A stretch of 64,000 nt of DNA from JAJCYK01 sp965224285. GTDB taxonomy: Bacteria; Bacteroidota; Bacteroidia; Cytophagales; Cyclobacteriaceae. The translations under genes were made by a program, and so were the position numbers. Positions 49,025-57,616 of the stretch are shown here, in pieces (position 1 is the stretch's first letter; the number at the start of each line of letters is the position of its first letter). The stretch lies in NCBI GenBank assembly GCA_965224285.1, contig OZ245043.1:4278001-4342000 (forward strand). The letters are read 5' to 3'. Under the pieces are notes generated by a model that had not been told where the DNA came from, searched no databases, and saw only the letters and a list, made by a program, of their open reading frames with translations.

Positions 49025-49810
49025 TTACTTTCCGCTGAAACGAGGGGTGCGTTTTTCCAAAAAGGCCGAAGTCCCTTCTTTAAAGTCAGTTGTACTACAG
49101 CAATTAGCAAAACCATTGGCCTCCGTTTGAAATCCATTTTGTTGCGGATTGTAAAAGGCATTGACCGCGTTAATTATCATTTCAATGGCCCGGGGAGCTT
49201 TAGCGGCAATCTTATGCAATATGTCGTGGCATTTTTCCATTAGGTCATTATTGGATTCCGTCACATAATTTACTAACCCCAGTTGCAACGCTTCCCTGGC
49301 GCTAAAGGTTTGGCCGGTCAACAAAAACTCCAGGGCTTTGGTTTTGCCAATCAATTGGCTTAGCCTCTGGGTGCCCCCATAACCAGGAATAATGCCTAGA
49401 TTCACCTCGGGTTGCCCAAATTTCGCTGATTCTACGGCAAGCCGCATATGGCAGGCCATGGCCAATTCGCATCCTCCGCCCAAAGCATAGCCATTCACTG
49501 CTGCAATTATGGGTTTTGGGCAATTTTCGATTAGATGAAATACTTCCTGTCCACTTTCGGCAAATTTTCTACCATTCAATTCATTGAGTTCGGCAATCTC
49601 TCCGATATCAGCGCCAGCCACGAATGCCTTATTCCCCTTTCCGGTGATGATAGCGGCTTTCACATCCTTATCATCTGAAATATTTTGAATTGCCAGGCGC
49701 AGTTCTTCAATAAGCGCTGAGTTTAAGGCATTGAGCTTTTCTTCGCGGTCTATGGTCAAGGTGGCAATCTGATCTTCCCTGGTCTCGACTAGATAATCAA
49801 AGTCTGACAT
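49025..49810 (-). CDS. Enoyl-CoA hydratase/isomerase (crotonase family)
   Basis: Hydrates 2-enoyl-CoA in beta-oxidation or a related acyl-CoA pathway. From the ATG at 49810 it has 261 residues, the standard crotonase length; a further-upstream start at 49855 adds 15 unlikely residues. Both catalytic glutamates are present, in GGGCELAMACH and FGQPEVNLGIIPGYGGTQRL. The oxyanion-hole segment AGADIGE is also intact. It is transcribed with tdh (upstream) and the flippase (downstream). Confidence 0.9.
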   Translation of the reverse strand: MSDFDYLVETREDQIATLTIDREEKLNALNSALIEELRLAIQNISDDKDVKAAIITGKGNKAFVAGADIGEIAELNELNGRKFAESGQEVFHLIENCPKPIIAAVNGYALGGGCELAMACHMRLAVESAKFGQPEVNLGIIPGYGGTQRLSQLIGKTKALEFLLTGQTFSAREALQLGLVNYVTESNNDLMEKCHDILHKIAAKAPRAIEMIINAVNAFYNPQQNGFQTEANGFANCCSTTDFKEGTSAFLEKRTPRFSGK

Positions 49811-49877
49811 ACGGCTATTTTTTATATCAAAGATAACAGGCCCCTTCTGAATCACAAAGTCAAGCAGTCAATCCGTT

Positions 49878-50831
49878 CTAAGAAACGGCAGCATCAAGTG
49901 GAAGTAAATTTTTGATCATATCGATGGTCATGTCGGTAATGTCATACTGCGGTTTCCACCCCCAATCGGCGATGGCTTGCTGGTCATCGATGGAGGAAGG
50001 CCATGAATCTGCAATTTCCTGCCGATAGTCGGGATAGTAGCTTATATCGAATCCCTTAATCTGACGGTTGATTTCAAGGTGAAGTTCAGCTGGGGTAAAT
50101 GCCATAGCAGAAATATTGTAAGAGGTGCGAATGGATATCTTTTCTGCTGGGACTTGCATCAGCTGAATAGCGGCCTCTACCGCATCGGGCATGTACATCA
50201 TGGGCAATCTGGTGTCATGTTCCAAAAAGCATTTATAGCGCCGATTGCTGGTGGCTGCATAAAACATCTCTATGGCATAATCAGTGGTTCCACCACCCGG
50301 AGGTGATTTGTAACTTATGATCCCGGGATACCGCAAACTCCGTACGTCGAGCCCTACCTGTTGGTGGTAATAATTGCACCACAACTCTCCGCTTAGCTTG
50401 CTGATGCCGTATACGGAATTGGGATCCATAACTGTGTTTTGAGGGGTTTTAACATTTGGGGTGGAGGGTCCAAATGCCGCGATAGAGCTGGGCCAAAAAA
50501 ATTTCTCCACTTTTTGTACTCGTGATGCCTTCAAAGTGTTGAGCAGGCCATTAACGTTGAGTTCCCAGGTTTTCATTGGTAGTTTTTCCCCTTTGGCGGA
50601 AAGCATGGCCGCTAAATGATAAACCTGGGTGATGCTGTGGTCCTTCAGCACTTTCTCTAGCGCTCGGTAGTCAAGCACGTCCAAGTTAACAAAGGTGAAA
50701 TCAGATAAAATTTCAGGGGGTGGGGAAATATCAGAAACGATCACATTTTTAGAACCAAATTTCTCTGCTAACGCCACAGCCAATTCGGTGCCCAACTGCC
50801 CACACCCTCCGGTTACTAATAGGTTATCCAT
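49878..50831 (-). CDS. tdh: L-threonine 3-dehydrogenase (SDR/epimerase type)
   Basis: Oxidises L-threonine to 2-amino-3-oxobutyrate. The 317-residue protein from ATG 50831 begins MDNLLVTGGCGQLGTEL, an extended short-chain-dehydrogenase Rossmann fold, with Ser of WPSSIAAFG and the YGISK catalytic Tyr-Lys. SDR-type threonine dehydrogenases are known in bacteria, in contrast to the zinc-dependent E. coli enzyme. The assignment rests on strong similarity and on the divergent partner kbl, whose enzyme uses the product. A start at 50882 would add 17 residues that cross the promoter. Confidence 0.88.
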   Translation of the reverse strand: MDNLLVTGGCGQLGTELAVALAEKFGSKNVIVSDISPPPEILSDFTFVNLDVLDYRALEKVLKDHSITQVYHLAAMLSAKGEKLPMKTWELNVNGLLNTLKASRVQKVEKFFWPSSIAAFGPSTPNVKTPQNTVMDPNSVYGISKLSGELWCNYYHQQVGLDVRSLRYPGIISYKSPPGGGTTDYAIEMFYAATSNRRYKCFLEHDTRLPMMYMPDAVEAAIQLMQVPAEKISIRTSYNISAMAFTPAELHLEINRQIKGFDISYYPDYRQEIADSWPSSIDDQQAIADWGWKPQYDITDMTIDMIKNLLPLDAAVS

Positions 50832-50852
50832 TTGTAGTATTAAAATCCCTTG

Positions 50853-50883
50853 CGAAATTACAAATTCCCCGGCACTCACCAAT
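50853..50883 (-). promoter_or_regulatory. Promoter of tdh
   Basis: On the minus strand ATTG (50883-50880), 19 nt, TAATTTCG (50860-50853), one mismatch in the -7 box. Its position supports the tdh start at 50831. Confidence 0.5.
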
Positions 50884-50891
50884 AATCTGAA

Positions 50892-50924
50892 ATTGAAGAA
50901 AAGGCAGGGAATTTATTACCTTGG
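50892..50924 (+). promoter_or_regulatory. Promoter of kbl
   Basis: ATTG (50892-50895), 21 nt, TACCTTGG (50917-50924), one mismatch in the -7 box. Its -33 box lies 8 bp from that of tdh, so the two divergent promoters are back to back. Confidence 0.4.
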
Positions 50925-50941
50925 TCGAAAACTCATAAATA

Positions 50942-52132
50942 ATGTACGGAGAAATAAAACAAAGATTAAAGGAGGCCATCACATCCATCCGTGAGCAGGG
51001 GCTCTATAAAGATGAACGGATCTTGGCAACCCCACAAGGGGCAGTTGTCCGTACAGCTGATGGTAGGGAAGTGATTAATTTTTGCGCCAATAATTATTTA
51101 GGCCTTTCATCCAATGACAAAGTACTATCCGCAGCCAGTAAAGGACTTGAAGACTTCGGATATGGTCTTTCATCGGTGAGATTTATTTGTGGCACCCAGA
51201 CCATACATAAACAACTGGAACAGAAACTCTCTGAGTTTTTGGGGATGGAGGACACCATTTTATATGCGGCTGCCTTTGATGCTAACGGGGGCGTGTTCGA
51301 ACCACTTTTTGCAGCGGAAGACGCTATCATATCCGATACACTCAACCACGCCTCCATTATCGATGGGGTTCGTCTCTGCAAGGCGCAGCGTTACCGGTAT
51401 AAGCATAATGACATGGCAGATCTGGAGGAAAAGCTGAAGATGTCAATGGAACAGCGCAGCCGCATCATCGTCACTGATGGAGTTTTCTCCATGGACGGAA
51501 CCATTGCCCAATTGGATAAGATCTGTGATCTGGCGGACAAATATCAAGCTCTGGTGATGTCGGATGAGTGTCACGCTACAGGATTTATAGGTAAAAATGG
51601 CAAAGGTGTTCATGAATACCGCGAAGTGATGGGAAGGGTAGATATTATTACCGGTACCTTGGGAAAAGCCCTGGGGGGGGCTTCCGGAGGCTTTACCTCA
51701 GCTCATAAAGAGATCGTTGAAATTTTGAGACAGCGCTCTCGTCCCTACTTATTTTCCAATACCCTGGCGCCTGCTATTGCCGCCGGCTCCATGGCAGTAT
51801 TAAACCTTTTGACAGAAACCACTGAATTAAGGGATCGCCTGGAAGAAAACACCCATTATTTCCGGCAGGGACTAACTGATATCGGGTTTGATATCAAGGA
51901 AGGATCGCATCCCATTGTTCCTGTAATGTTATACGACGCCCCTCTTTCACAAAAGATGGCCAGCCGGCTGCTTGAGTTAGGGATATATGTGATCGGATTT
52001 TACTATCCGGTGGTTCCCCAGGGTCAGGCACGTATCAGGGTGCAATTATCCGCTGTACATGAGAAGGAACATCTCGACCAGGCATTGGAGGCTTTTGCTG
52101 CCGCAGGAAGGGAATTGGGAGTGATCAATTAA
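50942..52132 (+). CDS. kbl: Glycine C-acetyltransferase (2-amino-3-ketobutyrate CoA ligase)
   Basis: PLP enzyme that cleaves 2-amino-3-oxobutyrate with CoA to glycine and acetyl-CoA. The 396 residues have the alpha-oxoamine synthase hallmarks: NFCANNYLGLSS, the SDECHATGFIG segment with the PLP-binding Asp, and the Schiff-base lysine in TGTLGKALGGASGG. It is divergent from tdh, which supplies its substrate, completing a two-step threonine degradation route. Its stop overlaps the end of the facing cdaA by 8 bp. Confidence 0.95.
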   Translation: MYGEIKQRLKEAITSIREQGLYKDERILATPQGAVVRTADGREVINFCANNYLGLSSNDKVLSAASKGLEDFGYGLSSVRFICGTQTIHKQLEQKLSEFLGMEDTILYAAAFDANGGVFEPLFAAEDAIISDTLNHASIIDGVRLCKAQRYRYKHNDMADLEEKLKMSMEQRSRIIVTDGVFSMDGTIAQLDKICDLADKYQALVMSDECHATGFIGKNGKGVHEYREVMGRVDIITGTLGKALGGASGGFTSAHKEIVEILRQRSRPYLFSNTLAPAIAAGSMAVLNLLTETTELRDRLEENTHYFRQGLTDIGFDIKEGSHPIVPVMLYDAPLSQKMASRLLELGIYVIGFYYPVVPQGQARIRVQLSAVHEKEHLDQALEAFAAAGRELGVIN

Positions 52133-53000
52133 TTCCGGCTACTTCCGATTGGGATTCTGATTCTACTATAGTCGCTTTTTGATTGGTAGCTGCCGCCTCC
52201 TCATGGTCCTTATCCTGCAGATAGTTCAGGATTTTAGTTCTCACTTCTTGTAGCGACAGGTTCAGCATTATGTTGCCATTTTTCGCCAATGAGACCTGAC
52301 CTGTTTCCTCAGAGACGATAAGAACTAAGGCGTCGGAAACTTCTGACATGCCCAGAGCAGCTCGATGTCTCAGACCATATTGCGCCGGAAGGTTATCCAT
52401 TTCGGATATGGGCAGGATACATCTTGCGGCTACTATCTTGCCCATATACAGGATCACCGCTCCATCGTGTAAGGGCGACAACTTATTGAATATCGACAGC
52501 AGCAGGCGCTTAGAAAGGTCGGCATTTATAGAATCCCCGGATTCAGCGTAAAATTTTAATGGGGAATTCCGTGAGAATACGATTAAGGCACCACTGTTAC
52601 TGCCGCTGAGGCTTCTAACAGCTTCTATTACCGGTGCAATGTCGAATTGCTGCGACCGGGCCTTCTTCCTAAAAAAGTTATTGATGAAGTTATCTCGATT
52701 TAAGGCGGTGGTTTTACCGATCAACAATAAAAATTTTCTGATCTCAGGCTGGAATAGGATGATCACCGCAATCACCCCAACGCCCATAAATTGCCCTAAA
52801 ATGGTAGATAGTAGATCCATCTGAGCGGCCTTTACTACCAGGAAAATTAGATATAGCGATAAAAATCCCAGGAAAACTTTTACCGCTACACTACCTCTCA
52901 TCAATTTGTAGACCTGGTAAAGCAGTATGCTGACCAGTGCGATATCAATTATATCAACCCACTTGATTTCCAGAAAGCCAATTTGAAACAGTAATATCAT
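52125..53000 (-). CDS. cdaA: Diadenylate cyclase CdaA
   Basis: Membrane-bound enzyme that makes cyclic di-AMP from two ATP. The 291 residues have three N-terminal transmembrane helices and a DisA_N catalytic domain with DGAVILYMGKIVAARCILP and GLRHRAALGMSE (the DGA and RHR motifs). A polar tail rich in Glu/Ala follows. No CdaR partner is adjacent. It overlaps folP by 4 bp; folP-cdaA pairing is conserved in Bacteroidota. Its 3' end crosses the end of kbl by 8 bp. Confidence 0.94.
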   Translation of the reverse strand: MILLFQIGFLEIKWVDIIDIALVSILLYQVYKLMRGSVAVKVFLGFLSLYLIFLVVKAAQMDLLSTILGQFMGVGVIAVIILFQPEIRKFLLLIGKTTALNRDNFINNFFRKKARSQQFDIAPVIEAVRSLSGSNSGALIVFSRNSPLKFYAESGDSINADLSKRLLLSIFNKLSPLHDGAVILYMGKIVAARCILPISEMDNLPAQYGLRHRAALGMSEVSDALVLIVSEETGQVSLAKNGNIMLNLSLQEVRTKILNYLQDKDHEEAAATNQKATIVESESQSEVAGIN

Positions 53001-53854
53001 CGATAGGTCAACTTGTACAGTTCAACTACCTCCCTGGCGGCGGCTACATCATGAACTCGCAGTATTGAGGCTCCGTTAAGCAAGGCTATGGTATTAAGCA
53101 CTGAGGTGCCGTTCAAGGCCCTTTCGGGAGTAATACCCAATGACCGGTAGATCATAGACTTACGGGATACGCCGGCCATGATAGGTTGGTTCAATACCTT
53201 GAAATATTGAAGCTCTTTGAGCAGTTGGTAACTTTGCTCGGCGGTTTTGGCAAAGCCAAACCCCGGATCCAATATTATATCTTTTACTCCCATTGAAGTG
53301 AGCTGTCGTAGTTTAGTAACGAAATATTGGGCGATTTCAGTTATCAGGTACTGATAGTCCGTATGGGAGTTCATAGTATGTGGAGTACCTTTCATATGCA
53401 TGAGCACATACGGAACCCGGAGTTTGGCAATGGTGTCGAACATAGATTCGTCCAAATTCCCTCCGCTAATATCATTGATCATATCAGCCCCACGGTCCAC
53501 CGCAGCTTGGGCTACCTTAGCCCGAAAAGTATCAATGGAAATTGGGATATGGGGAGCAACTTCTCTGGCGATTTCTAAAGCCTGAAGCACTCGATCATGC
53601 TCTTCTGCATCAGATACCTCTGTAGCTCCCGGTCTGCTGCTATATCCCCCAATGTCAATAATATCCACCCCTTCACCGGCAATAGTTTCGATCCTTTGTT
53701 TAAGGCCTTCATCGCTGTGGTAGCTGCCCCCATCATAGAAAGAATCAGGAGTATTATTTACGATTCCCATCACTAGAGGATGGGTCAGATCCAATAGGTT
53801 TCCCCTGAGATTAAGTGTTTTTTTTGTCGAAAAAAGGGTAACTTTCGCTTCCAA
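52997..53854 (-). CDS. folP: Dihydropteroate synthase, TTG start
   Basis: Condenses 6-hydroxymethyl-dihydropterin diphosphate with p-aminobenzoate in folate synthesis, the sulfonamide target. The 285 residues have VMGIVNNTPDSFYDGG, VDIIDIGGYSSRPGA, DMINDISGG, VLMHMKGTP and GVSRKSM. An in-frame stop (TAA at 53867-53869) leaves only a TTG at 53854 as a plausible start, because the conserved LNLRGNLLDLTHPLVMGI must be coding and the first ATG lies within it. It is divergent from DUF1599 with a 5-bp gap and overlaps cdaA by 4 bp. Confidence 0.93.
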   Translation of the reverse strand: MEAKVTLFSTKKTLNLRGNLLDLTHPLVMGIVNNTPDSFYDGGSYHSDEGLKQRIETIAGEGVDIIDIGGYSSRPGATEVSDAEEHDRVLQALEIAREVAPHIPISIDTFRAKVAQAAVDRGADMINDISGGNLDESMFDTIAKLRVPYVLMHMKGTPHTMNSHTDYQYLITEIAQYFVTKLRQLTSMGVKDIILDPGFGFAKTAEQSYQLLKELQYFKVLNQPIMAGVSRKSMIYRSLGITPERALNGTSVLNTIALLNGASILRVHDVAAAREVVELYKLTYR

Positions 53855-53859
53855 ATCCT

Positions 53860-54444
53860 GTGCCTGTTAAAGTTTCTTCTAAATTAGGACAAAACTTGGT
53901 AAAACAAACATCAGCGGAATACAAACAAATTATCGGGATTTGTAAACAGGTTTTCGAAAAGAAGACCAAGGATTACGGCACCGCCTGGCGCATACTTCGC
54001 CTCTCTTCCATTACCGATCAGATTTTCATTAAAGCACAAAGGATCCGGAGTTTGCAGGAAAAGCAACAGCAACAAGTTGAGGAGGGCATGGATGCCGAGT
54101 TCATAGGAATAGTCAACTACTGTTTAATCGCCATTATACAAATGGAACTAGCCCCAGATAAACCCTTGGAGTTGGATTATGCTACCCTGGAGCCGTTATA
54201 TGATCATGCTGCCAAGGAGGTGGCTGATTTGCTTTTCAAGAAGAACCATGATTACGACGAAGCCTGGAGAGATATGCGATTAAGTTCCATTACCGATATC
54301 ATTTTAATGAAGCTATTAAGGGTCAAACAGATCGAAAATAATGCAGGACAAACCCTGGTTTCTGAAGGGGTCAAATCAAACTATCAGGATATTATCAATT
54401 ATGCGGTATTCGCCTTGATAAAGCTCAATGAAACCGAGTCATGA
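53860..54444 (+). CDS. DUF1599 (Nmad1-type) protein with duplicated domain, GTG start
   Basis: A 194-residue protein made of two tandem copies of the DUF1599 domain (also named nucleotide-modification-associated domain 1). Each copy has the motif DYxxAWRxxRLSSITD (residues 27-42 region: KDYGTAWRILRLSSITD; second copy near 130: HDYDEAWRDMRLSSITD). The link to nucleotide modification comes from context in phages and is not shown for this protein. No ATG is available between the upstream stop and the conserved region, so GTG at 53860 is the likely start. It overlaps the BT_3928-like gene by 4 bp. Confidence 0.85.
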   Translation: MPVKVSSKLGQNLVKQTSAEYKQIIGICKQVFEKKTKDYGTAWRILRLSSITDQIFIKAQRIRSLQEKQQQQVEEGMDAEFIGIVNYCLIAIIQMELAPDKPLELDYATLEPLYDHAAKEVADLLFKKNHDYDEAWRDMRLSSITDIILMKLLRVKQIENNAGQTLVSEGVKSNYQDIINYAVFALIKLNETES

Positions 54445-55538
54445 GGTGGCTGCTGACCATAGCTCGACTTATAGTAGGGGCACTCTTTATTTTTTCCGGG
54501 CTTATTAAAGTCAATGACCCTGTAGGCACCGCCATAAAGCTTGAGGAGTATTTCGCAGTCTTCGGCAGTAATTTCTCCTCTATATTTGAAATTTTTGTGC
54601 CCTGGGCATTGCCGTTGTCCGTGATCCTGGTGGTCCTGGAAGTAGTGCTGGGTGTGGCGGTTTTGATTAATTACCGAATGTCCCTTACCGCATGGATCCT
54701 ACTATTGCTGATCTTCTTTTTTACTTTTCTCACATTTTATTCCGCCTATACCGGTGAGGTGACAGATTGTGGATGTTTTGGGGATGCTATAAAACTTACA
54801 CCCTGGGAAAGCTTTATAAAAGACATAATATTACTGGTACTGATTGCATATCTATTCATAAACAGAAAAAAGTTAGCTCCGCTCCTTGCAGTCAAAACCG
54901 GAGCGATAGTTATCTCCCTGGGAACTATAATGACCTTATTTTTGGCCATTTATGCTATACGCCATCTGCCATATATTGACTTTAGGGCATATAAGGTTGG
55001 CGCTGATATACCGGCATCAATGCAACCGTCTGAGCCTCTTCAGTACTCGTATCTGATGGAAAGAGAGGGAGTAGTACAGGAATTTGAGGAATACCCCACT
55101 GATACTAGCTTTGTTTACAAAGATATCAAGCTGCTCAATCCGGAGGCACAACCAAAAATTACTGACTACAGTTTGTGGGAGGTAAGTGGTAACAACGTTA
55201 CCCAGCAATCTTTCACCGGTGTGCAACTTATAATTATTATACACTATGTGGAAAAGGCAGAAACTGATGTCTTTTCCCGAATCAATACTCTCATTGACGA
55301 AGTAGAGGGCCAAGTAGGAGTAATGGTTTTAACTGCTTCAGATGAGCAGTCTTTTGAAAGCTTTAGACACCAGGTACAGTTGGCGGCGCCTTTCTATTTT
55401 GGGGATGCTACCGTGCTGAAAACCATGGTTCGTTCCAATCCAGGAGTATTGCTTTTAAGAGATGGTCAAGTACTGGGCAAATGGCACTGGAGAGACACGC
55501 CGGATGGTCAAGAAGTCAAGACTCTGGCAGGTTTGTAA
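54441..55538 (+). CDS. BT_3928-like DoxX/thioredoxin-type membrane protein
   Basis: A 365-residue protein with four to five N-terminal transmembrane helices of DoxX/MauE type (ARLIVGALFIFSGLIKVNDP, then DCGCFGD in a loop) and a C-terminal thioredoxin-like soluble domain (about 200-365). The redox-type Cys pair is in the membrane part (CGC near 113-115), while the soluble domain lacks an evident CxxC. This Bacteroidota family is uncharacterised. A role in periplasmic redox or quinone chemistry is a guess. Its stop overlaps the aroK start (TAATG at 55536-55540). Confidence 0.8.
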   Translation: MRWLLTIARLIVGALFIFSGLIKVNDPVGTAIKLEEYFAVFGSNFSSIFEIFVPWALPLSVILVVLEVVLGVAVLINYRMSLTAWILLLLIFFFTFLTFYSAYTGEVTDCGCFGDAIKLTPWESFIKDIILLVLIAYLFINRKKLAPLLAVKTGAIVISLGTIMTLFLAIYAIRHLPYIDFRAYKVGADIPASMQPSEPLQYSYLMEREGVVQEFEEYPTDTSFVYKDIKLLNPEAQPKITDYSLWEVSGNNVTQQSFTGVQLIIIIHYVEKAETDVFSRINTLIDEVEGQVGVMVLTASDEQSFESFRHQVQLAAPFYFGDATVLKTMVRSNPGVLLLRDGQVLGKWHWRDTPDGQEVKTLAGL

Positions 55539-56068
55539 TGCCTTTCCAACTGGATCAATACGACATCTACCTGGTAGGGATGCCTGGAGCCGGCAAAAGC
55601 ACTGTTGGCCGCGCCTTAGCAGGTATCCTGAACCGGGATTTTATTGATCTTGACGACTACATCGAGCGTAAGGAAGGACGTACTGTAAGGGAGATTTTCA
55701 CATCAGAGGGAGAATCCCGGTTCAGAGAAATTGAGGCCATTTATCTCCGTGGTATTTCGGATGCGCAGGGAGGCCAAGTAATTGCCACCGGCGGCGGGAC
55801 CCCCTGCTTTGCCGGAAATATGGATCTTATCAACTCGAGAGGAGTCAGTGTTTACTTAAAGGTACCCAGTGAGATTCTTGCGGAAAGAATTTGGGATAAC
55901 CGGCAGCAAAGACCTTTGATCACTAGTACTAGTCGACAGCAGTTAATCACCCATCTACAGCAAACCCTGGCTTGGCGCGAGCCTTACTATCTTCGTGCCA
56001 ATCTGACCATTTCAGAAGGCGATCCTGATCCAGGTAACATCATAAGAGAGCTGGAAGCTATTATCTAA
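55538..56068 (+). CDS. aroK: Shikimate kinase
   Basis: Phosphorylates shikimate in aromatic amino acid synthesis. The 176 residues from the ATG at 55538 contain the Walker A GMPGAGKST, the DLDDYIE shikimate/Mg site, GESRFREIE, ATGGGTP and the lid region NRQQRPL. A longer frame from 55481 would add 19 residues encoded inside the previous gene. The start overlaps the stop of the BT_3928-like gene (TAATG), so they are translationally coupled. Its stop overlaps that of the facing FadL-like gene (CTAA at 56065-56068). Confidence 0.95.
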   Translation: MPFQLDQYDIYLVGMPGAGKSTVGRALAGILNRDFIDLDDYIERKEGRTVREIFTSEGESRFREIEAIYLRGISDAQGGQVIATGGGTPCFAGNMDLINSRGVSVYLKVPSEILAERIWDNRQQRPLITSTSRQQLITHLQQTLAWREPYYLRANLTISEGDPDPGNIIRELEAII

Positions 56069-57576
56069 AATCTTAACCCCAGGCTTAAGATCACATTTTG
56101 AGCAGTGGTCTCGGTTATGGCTACCGGAGCGCCGGGATAAGGGCTGGAAGTCTGGTCATATACAGATCTCACATAAGCTCCGTCGACAAAAAATCGATTA
56201 AATCGCAATCCGGCACCCACACTAAATGATTGTCTGCTGCGGTCTACTCCATCAATTTCATTCAACGGATCACCGTGCTGAGCAAACCCAGCCCGGAATC
56301 TGGCGATACTATATCTAAACTCCGCGCCAGCTTTGAAATTTAATACAGATTCGAAGTTATCGATCTGACTATTAACATCGTTAAAACCGAAATCGTCACT
56401 ACTAATTTTGCCTCCGCCGTAATCCACCCACTCCACATCCGCGGTAATGAAGCCATATTCTTCGAAGAACAAGGCCAACCCCCCGTTAAGCCTCCCCGGT
56501 GTTCGCATATTAAATATTAAGGGCAAAAACGACACCTGATCATCCAGCGACCCGTTGTCAAATGCAGCATTTAAACTGATGGTGGATTGATCTTCCATTT
56601 CATAGAAGGTAGGAGTGGTGTAGCTAATACCTACATTTACCGTCTTCACTGGTTTAAAGATCAGCCCTACCGTCCCATTGATCCCGGTACCATCAAGCAA
56701 ACGGCTATCCAACAGGACAAACCCATCAAGGTCTGACTCGGTGGGTTCTTCACGGTATATCCGATTCTGTTCATAACGGATACTGGAAATGCCCAAAGAT
56801 GCTCCCAGATAGATTTTATCGGAAAAATTGGCGCCGTATGCGAAGGTGGTCTGATATTGGGCGCCAAGAGTATTGACGGACTCTTGTTGCAGAGTCGGGA
56901 AATCTTCGGTGGGGAATGCCACAACATTTGGGTCCACTATGTCATAAATATTACGATCATAGAAGAAGGAGGAATCACCTGATGCGTTTACATCAAAAAA
57001 ACGGTCGATCAGCGTGGTTTGAAATGCCAGAAATGATAATTCAGGGAGCAGCTCAGGATCATCATAGGCATCAATGCCTTGAGCATTAGCTTCATTAACC
57101 GCGAAATCGATAAAATCCTCTACCGTATTCATTCCCTGGTAAGTGAGGCGATTTTGGTAATTGGCGGTACGGGTAATACTAATACCAAAGCTTCCTCCTT
57201 TAAATCCGCTGGGGGTAGCAGCTTCACGGTTCCTGTTGATCACTACCCCGCCATTGGAAATGTTAAACTTGTCTTTGGAGTCCACATTCAGGCCGTCTAA
57301 ATAACGAGAGCTGTTATCCATGAGCAGGAAGCTCGGAGAAAGCACCATCTCTGAGCTAGAATAAAATCCCAAACCTGCCGGGTTTCCGGAGATGGAGGAT
57401 AAGTCTCCTCCCAGGGCGGTGATACTTCCTCCTAACCCTTGAATACGGGCAGTACCATAAACGTCCCTCTGGCTAAATATCCGGTTAAATTCCGAGAATT
57501 CCTGGGCCACAGAATGCTGAAAAGGTAGGCATAAAACTCCCAGGCTAATTATTATTAGCTTAGCATTAAATTTCAT
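56065..57576 (-). CDS. OmpP1/FadL-family outer-membrane transport protein
   Basis: A 503-residue outer-membrane barrel. It has a signal peptide ending near SVAQ and the FadL-like N-terminal region QGLGGSITALGGDLSSISGNPAGLGFY, resembling the plug and first strands of long-chain hydrophobic-compound transporters. The C-terminal strand NVILSLGLRF ends in aromatic Phe as for beta-barrels. The substrate is unknown. It shares superfamily with PorV in this window but lacks the PorV signature. It is transcribed from the 5' side by itself or after the Arg/Ser-rich lipoprotein gene, which ends 40 bp upstream. Confidence 0.86.
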   Translation of the reverse strand: MKFNAKLIIISLGVLCLPFQHSVAQEFSEFNRIFSQRDVYGTARIQGLGGSITALGGDLSSISGNPAGLGFYSSSEMVLSPSFLLMDNSSRYLDGLNVDSKDKFNISNGGVVINRNREAATPSGFKGGSFGISITRTANYQNRLTYQGMNTVEDFIDFAVNEANAQGIDAYDDPELLPELSFLAFQTTLIDRFFDVNASGDSSFFYDRNIYDIVDPNVVAFPTEDFPTLQQESVNTLGAQYQTTFAYGANFSDKIYLGASLGISSIRYEQNRIYREEPTESDLDGFVLLDSRLLDGTGINGTVGLIFKPVKTVNVGISYTTPTFYEMEDQSTISLNAAFDNGSLDDQVSFLPLIFNMRTPGRLNGGLALFFEEYGFITADVEWVDYGGGKISSDDFGFNDVNSQIDNFESVLNFKAGAEFRYSIARFRAGFAQHGDPLNEIDGVDRSRQSFSVGAGLRFNRFFVDGAYVRSVYDQTSSPYPGAPVAITETTAQNVILSLGLRF

Positions 57577-57616
57577 CTTTTTTACTTTAAACTAGTTAGA
57601 GTTCTTAAGTGATCTC

